Source: Elusimicrobiota bacterium | Lineage (GTDB): Bacteria; Elusimicrobiota; Endomicrobiia; Endomicrobiales; Endomicrobiaceae | NCBI GenBank assembly: GCA_031282945.1 | Contig: JAITCX010000047.1 | Location: 1 to 8,273 of the forward strand | DNA length: 8,273 nucleotides | Direction: 5' to 3' | Part shown: positions 1 through 6,133 of the stretch, piece by piece | Position numbering within the stretch: the stretch's first letter is position 1 | Layout of the letters: each line of letters begins with the position of its first letter | Made by a program: the position numbers and the translations under genes | Notes under the pieces: generated by a model | Database searches by the model: none | Told to the model about the DNA's origin: nothing | The model's input: only the letters and a program-made list of their open reading frames with translations

Positions 1-2016
1 AAAGTTATCATGATTGTTTTGTGCAGCATCATTGGAATTTTAGGCAGCTACACGGTGGCATGGTTTGGAATGCGCATAAACACTTTTGCAAATTCCAGAA
101 CAGCTTTTGCAAGCCTTAAAGGGAAACCTTTCCCGTGCTATGCAATTCCATTGCGCGCCGGTATGAGCATCGGCATGCTTTTAATAAGCATAGAGCTTTT
201 TATCATGCTTATCATTTTGCTTTTTATTCCGGGCGACTTTGCAGGACCCTGTTTTATTGGCTTTGCAATTGGCGAATCTCTTGGCGCTTCTGTTTTGAGA
301 ATTGCGGGCGGAATTTTCACAAAGATTGCAGACATTGGATCTGATCTAATGAAAATTGTTTTCGGTGTAAAAGAAGACGATGCTAGAAATCCCGGCGTTA
401 TAGCTGATTGCACAGGCGACAATGCAGGCGATTCTGTCGGTCCGACTGCAGACGGTTTTGAGACTTACGGCGTCACGGGCGTTGCGCTTATCACCTTCAT
501 ATTATTGGCTGTCAGCAATCCAGAAACTCAAATTCAACTTTTAGTTTGGATTTTTGTAATGCGTTTGCTTATGTTAATTGCAAGCGCGCTTTCCTATGCA
601 ATAAACGGCGCTTTTGCAAAATCCAGATTTGCCAATGCTGATGTGATGAACTACGAATCTCCGCTTACAAGTCTTGTATGGATCACTTCAATCGTTTCCA
701 TTGTTTTCACATTTATTGTGTCATACTTTATTATAGGCGGTCTTGGAGACGGCACGCTTTGGTGGAAACTTTCGCTTATAATTAGCTGCGGAACAATTGC
801 GGGGGCGGTCATACCTGAAATTGTAAAAATTTTTACATCTGTAAAAAGCGCTTTTGTGCAAAACATTGTTTCCGCTTCCAAAGAGGGCGGTTCATCATTA
901 AACATTTTGGCTGGACTGACGGCTGGAAATTTTAGCGCTTATTGGATGGGTCTTGCCATTTTGCTTCTTATGGGGGTAGCTTACATTATAAGCGGTTTTG
1001 GTTTAGACGGCATAATGGTAGCTCCTGCGGTTTTTGCATTTGGGCTTGTAGCTTTTGGTTTTTTAGGAATGGGGCCGGTCACAATTGCTGTAGATTCTTA
1101 TGGACCTGTCACAGACAATGCTCAATCGGTTTATGAATTATCTTTAATAGAAAGCGTTCCAAATATTTCGCAGGAAATAGAAAAAGATTTTGGATACAAA
1201 CCTGCTTTTGACAAATCCAAATCTTTGCTTGAGGAAAATGACGGGGCGGGCAATACATTTAAAGCGACTGCAAAACCTGTATTAATAGGAACGGCGGTTG
1301 TGGGCGCAACTACGATGATCTTTTCAACTATTGTCTTATTGACTGAAGGGTTAACCACTGGGTTAGAAAATTTATCGCTTTTACATGCGCCGTTTTTGCT
1401 TGGTTTAATTGCTGGGGGAGCTGTGATATATTGGTTTACGGGCGCCTCAACGCATGCTGTTACGAGCGGAGCTTATAAAGCTGTAGAATTTATTAAAGAC
1501 AATATCAAATTGGACGGTTCTTCGGACAAAGCTTCAACGGAAGATTCTAAAAAAGTTGTGCAGATTTGCACAAAGTATGCGCAAAAAGGAATGATCAATC
1601 TTTTCTTAGTGGTATTTTTCACAACGCTTGCTTTTGCTTTTATAGAACCGTATTTCTTTATCGGCTATTTAATTTCGATTGCATTATTTGGTTTATTTCA
1701 AGCGATTTTTATGGCAAATGCGGGCGGCGCTTGGGACAATGCAAAAAAATATATTGAGGTAGATTTACGTGAAAAAGGGACGGAGCTTCACAAGGCTAGC
1801 GTTGTTGGCGACACAGTGGGCGATCCTTTTAAAGATACATCTTCAGTTGCGATGAATCCGATAATAAAGTTTACTACGCTTTTTGGTTTATTAGCTTTAG
1901 AATTGGCTTTGGAATTAAATCAGAGCGGAAATGTCGGCCGCATTTTAGCGGTAGTTTTCTTTGCAATATCTTTAGTATATGTTGTCAAATCTTTTACAGA
2001 TTTAAAGACCAAATAA
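1..2016 (+). CDS. hppA: Membrane-bound ion-translocating pyrophosphatase (divergent, Lys-type H+-PPase), 5' end missing
   Basis: Integral membrane pump that hydrolyses pyrophosphate and couples this to cation export, here most likely H+. The frame is open from base 1 (three codons precede the ATG at 10) and the protein enters at the third or fourth helix of the family, so roughly 100 N-terminal residues lie outside the window. Counting from the ATG at 10 (668 residues), the PPi/Mg site is intact: EDDARNPGVIADCTGDNAGD at 122-141, DSYGPVTDN at 362-370, MANAGGAWDNAKKYIE at 568-583 and GDTVGDPFKDT at 600-610. D148 and E151 align with the ion-gate Asp/Glu pair of helix 6. GNTFK at 414-418 puts Lys where K+-dependent enzymes have Ala (GNTTA), which predicts K+ independence. 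The segment SVGPTADGFETYG (142-154) and a loop longer than usual at about 375-412 differ from canonical pumps and fit the divergent, Na+-regulated H+-PPase group known from Chlorobium and Cellulomonas; that subgroup assignment is from memory of the family. TAA stop, then a strong terminator. Confidence 0.95.
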   Translation, partial: KVIMIVLCSIIGILGSYTVAWFGMRINTFANSRTAFASLKGKPFPCYAIPLRAGMSIGMLLISIELFIMLIILLFIPGDFAGPCFIGFAIGESLGASVLRIAGGIFTKIADIGSDLMKIVFGVKEDDARNPGVIADCTGDNAGDSVGPTADGFETYGVTGVALITFILLAVSNPETQIQLLVWIFVMRLLMLIASALSYAINGAFAKSRFANADVMNYESPLTSLVWITSIVSIVFTFIVSYFIIGGLGDGTLWWKLSLIISCGTIAGAVIPEIVKIFTSVKSAFVQNIVSASKEGGSSLNILAGLTAGNFSAYWMGLAILLLMGVAYIISGFGLDGIMVAPAVFAFGLVAFGFLGMGPVTIAVDSYGPVTDNAQSVYELSLIESVPNISQEIEKDFGYKPAFDKSKSLLEENDGAGNTFKATAKPVLIGTAVVGATTMIFSTIVLLTEGLTTGLENLSLLHAPFLLGLIAGGAVIYWFTGASTHAVTSGAYKAVEFIKDNIKLDGSSDKASTEDSKKVVQICTKYAQKGMINLFLVVFFTTLAFAFIEPYFFIGYLISIALFGLFQAIFMANAGGAWDNAKKYIEVDLREKGTELHKASVVGDTVGDPFKDTSSVAMNPIIKFTTLFGLLALELALELNQSGNVGRILAVVFFAISLVYVVKSFTDLKTK

Positions 2017-2044
2017 GAAAATTTAATTGAGCTTAGAACACAAT

Positions 2045-2081
2045 AAAAAACGCAAGCGGATTTTTCCGTTTGCGTTTTTTT
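2045..2081 (+). terminator. Rho-independent terminator of hppA
   Basis: A 10-bp stem (CGCAAGCGGA at 2051-2060 with TCCGTTTGCG at 2065-2074, one G-T wobble) closes a TTTT loop. It is flanked by six A on the left and seven T on the right. It lies 28 bases after the hppA stop. The A-run opposite the T-run means it could also stop transcription arriving on the other strand, though no gene there needs it. Confidence 0.92.
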
Positions 2082-2107
2082 ATTGAATGAGGAAATTGGG
2101 AAAATAT

Positions 2108-2677
2108 ATGAAAACAATTTGGAAAGCTGGCAATGTTTTAGGACCTTTGCCGGTGGTTTTAGTAAGCGTTGGCGACTTTAAAGGTATAAGAAATGTTTTA
2201 ACGATTGCTTGGGCGGGTACAATTGCAAGCGATCCTCCTATGGTTTCTATTTCGGTGCGCAAGGAGAGGTATTCTTACGAGCTTTTATGCAAACATAAAA
2301 ATTTTGTTATAAATCTGACGACCAAAGATCTTGCATTTGCAACGGATTGGTGCGGAGTAAAATCGGGCAGGGATTTTGATAAGTTTAAGGAGATGAAGTT
2401 GACGCCTCTTGCGGCGGCAAAAGTGTCGGCGCCTTTGATAAAGGAATCGCCTATAAACATAGAATGCATTGTCAAAGATATTTTGCATTATGGCAGTCAT
2501 GACATGTTTTGCGCGGAAGTTGTTTGCGTGCATGCGGATAAAAAGTATATTAGTGCAAATGGCGCGTTTGACTTTATAAAAACTAAACCGATAGCTTTTC
2601 TAAAGGGCAAATATTTTGAGCTTGGCAAATTTGTTGGGGGGTTTGGTTTTAGCGTTAAGAAAAAGAAAAAGGGGTAA
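2108..2677 (+). CDS. Flavin reductase-like FMN-binding split-barrel protein
   Basis: A 189-residue cytoplasmic protein of the flavin reductase-like / flavoredoxin family, which binds FMN and passes electrons from NAD(P)H or redox partners; the actual partner here is unknown. The family core is clear: NVLTIAWAGTIASDPPMVSI at residues 29-48 is the flavin-binding strand-loop, followed by NFVINLTT (65-72) and a typical ending with GKYFELGKFVGGFGFSV before a lysine-rich tail. I chose the ATG at 2108 because relatives begin with M-K-x-x-W-K-x-G-N and because GGGA (2098-2101) lies six bases upstream. The in-frame ATG at 2087 would add seven residues, has no ribosome site and sits only five bases after the T-run of the hppA terminator. 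No convincing promoter is visible in the 26 bases between terminator and start, so expression may come from read-through or from a promoter overlapping the end of hppA. The 3' end adjoins the broken DUF4405-like gene. Confidence 0.87.
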   Translation: MKTIWKAGNVLGPLPVVLVSVGDFKGIRNVLTIAWAGTIASDPPMVSISVRKERYSYELLCKHKNFVINLTTKDLAFATDWCGVKSGRDFDKFKEMKLTPLAAAKVSAPLIKESPINIECIVKDILHYGSHDMFCAEVVCVHADKKYISANGAFDFIKTKPIAFLKGKYFELGKFVGGFGFSVKKKKKG

Positions 2678-2696
2678 ATTCAATATTAGGGCGGCC

Positions 2697-2934
2697 GTGT
2701 CTATGTATTTTTTTCTTGTAATAATTTTATTTATTACTGCCATTGGAATTCAAATTGTGGATGTAAAAATTGATTCAAGAATATTGGCTAAAAGAGCGCC
2801 CGCCATATTTTCTATTTGAGCTACAGCATATTCTCAAAGTTATTCATGTTATCGCGGGATTTTTATTTTGCGGTCTATCTTTTATTCACATTGTAAAAAA
2901 CTGGAAAACATTGAAAAGTTATTTTAAAAAATAG
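2697..2934 (+). pseudogene. Frameshifted small membrane protein, DUF4405-like (cytochrome b-type two-helix fold)
   Basis: Two adjacent frames together give one plausible small membrane protein. The first (GTG at 2697 or ATG at 2703, stop TGA 2817-2819) encodes helix one, MYFFLVIILFITAIGIQIVD. The second, shifted by +1 and open from 2767 to the TAG at 2932-2934, encodes LKVIHVIAGFLFCGLSFIHI and then VKNWKTLKSYFKK. The order hydrophobic helix, short loop, H-containing helix ending in His-x-x-x-N-W-K and a basic tail is that of DUF4405 proteins, small membrane proteins with histidines that may bind haem. The frames overlap in open sequence at 2767-2816, so the break lies there. The in-frame sequence before 2697 (KFNIRAAVS) also looks like the usual cytoplasmic lead-in, but it has no nearby ATG and runs into the flavin reductase end. 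AGGG at 2688-2691 could serve the GTG. This is either a decayed gene or a one-base sequencing error. The family name is from pattern recognition only. Confidence 0.55.
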
Positions 2935-2935
2935 G

Positions 2936-2998
2936 GAAAGGGCGTCTCTTAAAAACTCAATTTTTTTGCCGGCGGCGCCTTTTTCTTTTAAATTCTTA
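2936..2998. terminator. Possible hairpin terminator between the converging gene blocks
   Basis: GAAAGGGCG (2936-2944) can pair, with one bulge and a wobble, with CGCCTTTTTC (2977-2986), enclosing an AAAAA/TTTTT inner stem (2951-2965). A T-rich run follows on the + strand (TTTTTCTTTT) and, on the - strand, another T-rich stretch (complement of 2921-2931). The position just after the broken gene and just downstream of res suits a shared terminator, but the pairing is imperfect and the loop is long. Confidence 0.35.
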
Positions 2999-3051
2999 AT
3001 ATTTTTTCGCGTCATCTTTTTGTAGAGAGACTTCTCCTTCTAATATTGTGT

Positions 3052-6048
3052 TCATTTATTCGATTTCAATAGCGTTTCCAAAAAATCAATCGCTTCGCTT
3101 GCCTGTGTAATTGTTTTCATTTCCGTATTTTCCAACATCTTAGCGATTTTTTCTTGAGAGTTTAAAACTGCTTTTTCCAATTCGCTTAAAGCGGCAGGGT
3201 CTTTTCCTTTCGCTTCTATCAAAGCATTTATAATTGTGCTGTCATTTCTCTGTATGCAATACAAAAAATCGGGTGTTGTTGTATTTCCCGTATAGGTTGG
3301 AAATTTGATTGATTTTTTAGGAATTTTGCCAAAGACGGTGATATTTTCAGGGGGAGTTTTCTTTAATACTTCATGTTCTATATCTGAATCATATCTAGCC
3401 GGCGCTTCAAATAGATACCTATCATCAACTTTAATATCAGGGTCGCCATAAATCCCTATATCATTTGACGCCACCGATTCCACAAATTTATTCCCATCTA
3501 ATAAAGAGACGCACGCCTGATAATCCAAAGTATCATATTCATATTTTTGGGCAAATAATTCTATAAAAGTTTCATCAAAAGCTCCTTTTAATTTTTGCAA
3601 ACTCAAGGGATTTATCAAATCGTCAATATTTTTTTCCTTTACAAAAATTTCGCATATTCTTTTGTGCAATAAATTTAACGGTAAATTTGTATGTTCATGC
3701 AGCCGTTTTAAAAAAACGCCGTATTTCATATTTTCAATGTTTTTATTTACATAGCAGGTGTTTTCTTTTAAAACAACTTTGGCATTTTCATTTTCAATAT
3801 TAAATGTTTTTATTTCTCCGTTTTGTTCTGTTGTAAAATTTTCTAATTTTAAAAATCCATTTAATAATTTTTCCATTTCTTTTTGATTTAAATCTTGATA
3901 TTTAACAATAAATCTCTTAGTAATTTGTTTCCACAAACTTTCTATTTTTTCCCAGTTTTTAATTCGCAGTTCAGTTTTTTTAGGTTTTTTAATTTCTGTT
4001 TGTGTTTTAACTTTTCCTTTCTGTAATGTCTCGCCAAATATATTTGGACATTTTTCTATGAACCATTCAAACCCAGATTTTGTTTGACCGTTTATAGTTA
4101 CGGACGGATTGAAATTATTGGCACGGTCTATAATTCCCAGATTGTCAAGTTCTCTCAAAAAATTGGCTTTGTCAATACCTGATTTTCCTCTTATTTTCTC
4201 GATCATTTCATCAGTTAATTTATTTTTATCTATTGTTTCATCAATGCTGTCTGCATTTATTTCGCCGATTAATTTATTTGCGAATTCTTTTTCTGAATAA
4301 TCTATTAGAAATGAAAGGCTGAATTCTTGATCGGTTATTCTATTTCCTGTTTCATCTACAGGCAAACGCAAGCCGCGTCCGACCTCTTGAATTTTAGAAA
4401 TTTCTGATCCGCTGCTTCTAATTTTCGTTAAAACAAAAACATTTGGATTGTCCCAGCCTTCTCTTAATGTCCATTTGCTAAACAAAAACCGCCTCAAATT
4501 CCAATTCCCTCTTTCATCTTTAAAAGTCAACATTTTTTCTTTATTTCTCAAAATATCGTCCACTTCAGCCACAATTGCCTCATCGCTTTTTTTATCATTA
4601 TCTCGCGCAAAATAACCGCCTAAACACAATTGCAAAGCATTTAAACTTGCCTGCAAAAAATCCGCATATTCGCCTTTGCGTCCATTTTCATTTTTGTATT
4701 TCTTAAATAGTTCTTTTAATTTTTCTTTTAATAATTTTGTAAAAGTTTTCCTAAGCCATCCTTCTTTAAGCAATCCTTCTTCGTCCCTGAAACTCTCTAT
4801 GTTTTCTATAAAAAATAAACTTAAGGTTTTAATTTTAGGCGCATTATTTGTATTGGGGCGCAAAAAATTCTCCGCCTCTTTTTTGAAATGTTCATCTAAC
4901 GCTTTTTTCAATATCAATTCTTGATAATTATCAGAAAAAACATCAGGCAATATATCCATACCAGGCGAGATTTCCAACTCATTTGATAAAACCGCCGAAT
5001 TTGCATTTTTTATTTCGTCTAAATAAATATTTCCTTCAAATGCTCTGTCTACGATATTTAAACACTCTTGCGTTTTTAAACGATATTCTTTTTTTGTTTG
5101 CATATTTTTTAAAATGACGCATTTTGCAGAATTCCTATTGTCAATTTTCATAATTTTATATCTATTTTTAGCTTTATCTTCTGACAAATCAGGATAAGAA
5201 ATTTCAACTTTTTTAACTAATCCTTGATTAAAGCTTCTAACTGCATTTAAATCATAAACCAAATTCGTATAATCTTTTTTGCCTTTGGGCGCATTTTGAG
5301 CAAAAGTAGCTCCAAATCTAAATATTAATTGGGGGCAGAGTTTAGAAATATTTTTCCAAGCTGTATCATTTTTTTTAAAGCGATGAGGTTCGTCTATAAT
5401 TATTATTGGTTTAATTTCTTTTAAAGCGTTCAGGGGAGAATTTATAGAATTTATAAGCGTTTGATCATAATCATCTCTTGCCATGGATGTTGAGGTAAGC
5501 ATTCCAGAATTTAATATTAAACAATTTATATTTCCACGCCCGCTTTCATGTTTATGGAAGTAATAATTATTGGAGATAAAACTTGATAGTTCTTGCGGAA
5601 TTTTTTTGCGTCCTCGTTTAGTTGTAAAATCTCCCTTGTTTACAATATAAGAATTGAGTTTATAATTTTTAAATAGTTCATTAAAATGCCGCTTAGCATA
5701 ATCAGATTTCATAAAATTTATAACCCCTTCTTTTATGGCTACGCCCGGCGTTATAATAATAAATTTATTTAAACCATAGAGATGAAAAAGTTCAAAACAT
5801 AGACGAGTATAAACATAAGTTTTACCCGTTCCCGTTTCCATTTTTACATCTATGATTCTTTCTTGCGGGCAAAAAGAATCGTATAAAGTATTTTCTCTTG
5901 TAATATTTTGCGGAGGGTTAATAGTAGGATTTTCCCATACATTGCTCTTGATATTTTCCGCTACTAATTGTTCTTTATTTCCAAGTGCGGATAGTATTGC
6001 ATTTATTGCTTTTTCTTGATGGTCTAAAGACTCTAATTGAATTTGCAT
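3052..6048 (-). CDS. res: Type III restriction enzyme, Res subunit (SF2 helicase plus PD-(D/E)XK nuclease)
   Basis: A 998-residue restriction subunit that works in a complex with Mod: it uses ATP to communicate between unmethylated sites and cuts DNA. Helicase motifs appear in family order: Walker A ETGTGKT (71-77), motif II DEPHRF (219-224; DEPH is typical of type III Res), motif III FGATF (245-249), then WTLREGWDNPNVFVLTKIR (526-544) and motif VI QEVGRGLRLPV (554-564). The C-terminal nuclease shows SDIEHEVL (888-895), PDF with D927, and IEAKG (944-948), i.e. D-X17-EAK, so the active site looks intact. The length matches the family. The ATG at 6048 is supported by AAAGGAA at 6054-6060 and by an in-frame TAA at 6061-6063, which rules out a longer start. 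It lies 85 bases after the mod stop in the same direction, as in most mod-res operons. G+C is visibly low, with A/T-ending codons. Stop is TGA. Confidence 0.95.
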   Translation of the reverse strand: MQIQLESLDHQEKAINAILSALGNKEQLVAENIKSNVWENPTINPPQNITRENTLYDSFCPQERIIDVKMETGTGKTYVYTRLCFELFHLYGLNKFIIITPGVAIKEGVINFMKSDYAKRHFNELFKNYKLNSYIVNKGDFTTKRGRKKIPQELSSFISNNYYFHKHESGRGNINCLILNSGMLTSTSMARDDYDQTLINSINSPLNALKEIKPIIIIDEPHRFKKNDTAWKNISKLCPQLIFRFGATFAQNAPKGKKDYTNLVYDLNAVRSFNQGLVKKVEISYPDLSEDKAKNRYKIMKIDNRNSAKCVILKNMQTKKEYRLKTQECLNIVDRAFEGNIYLDEIKNANSAVLSNELEISPGMDILPDVFSDNYQELILKKALDEHFKKEAENFLRPNTNNAPKIKTLSLFFIENIESFRDEEGLLKEGWLRKTFTKLLKEKLKELFKKYKNENGRKGEYADFLQASLNALQLCLGGYFARDNDKKSDEAIVAEVDDILRNKEKMLTFKDERGNWNLRRFLFSKWTLREGWDNPNVFVLTKIRSSGSEISKIQEVGRGLRLPVDETGNRITDQEFSLSFLIDYSEKEFANKLIGEINADSIDETIDKNKLTDEMIEKIRGKSGIDKANFLRELDNLGIIDRANNFNPSVTINGQTKSGFEWFIEKCPNIFGETLQKGKVKTQTEIKKPKKTELRIKNWEKIESLWKQITKRFIVKYQDLNQKEMEKLLNGFLKLENFTTEQNGEIKTFNIENENAKVVLKENTCYVNKNIENMKYGVFLKRLHEHTNLPLNLLHKRICEIFVKEKNIDDLINPLSLQKLKGAFDETFIELFAQKYEYDTLDYQACVSLLDGNKFVESVASNDIGIYGDPDIKVDDRYLFEAPARYDSDIEHEVLKKTPPENITVFGKIPKKSIKFPTYTGNTTTPDFLYCIQRNDSTIINALIEAKGKDPAALSELEKAVLNSQEKIAKMLENTEMKTITQASEAIDFLETLLKSNK

Positions 6049-6053
6049 AAAAG

Positions 6054-6060
6054 TTCCTTT
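6054..6060 (-). promoter_or_regulatory. Ribosome binding site of res
   Basis: On the coding strand AAAGGAA precedes the ATG at 6048 by about five bases. With the in-frame stop just upstream it fixes the res start and shows that res is translated independently rather than by coupling to mod. Confidence 0.8.
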
Positions 6061-6133
6061 TTATTGTTGGAGATATAATTTATTGAAGTAATGTTTAATT
6101 GTTTGATGCTGTTTTGCCACTCCAAAAATGCTT

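Noticed and set aside
135..1757. Several open frames on both strands inside the pyrophosphatase gene
   Set aside because: They are shadows of a well-conserved coding region and show no protein-family features.
2616..2696. Upstream extension of the DUF4405-like frame from TTG 2616
   Set aside because: It overlaps the conserved C-terminus of the flavin reductase in another frame; only the part from about 2676 looks membrane-protein-like, and there is no usable start there.
4109..4924. Ser/Leu/Phe-rich + strand frames antisense to res
   Set aside because: Their composition is that expected of the complement of a Lys/Glu-rich gene in AT-rich DNA; no ribosome sites or motifs.
6049..6133. Possible separate promoter for res in the gap after mod
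   Set aside because: AT-rich -10-like strings exist (for example TTATAT), but no matching -35 element at proper spacing; such strings are expected by chance here.
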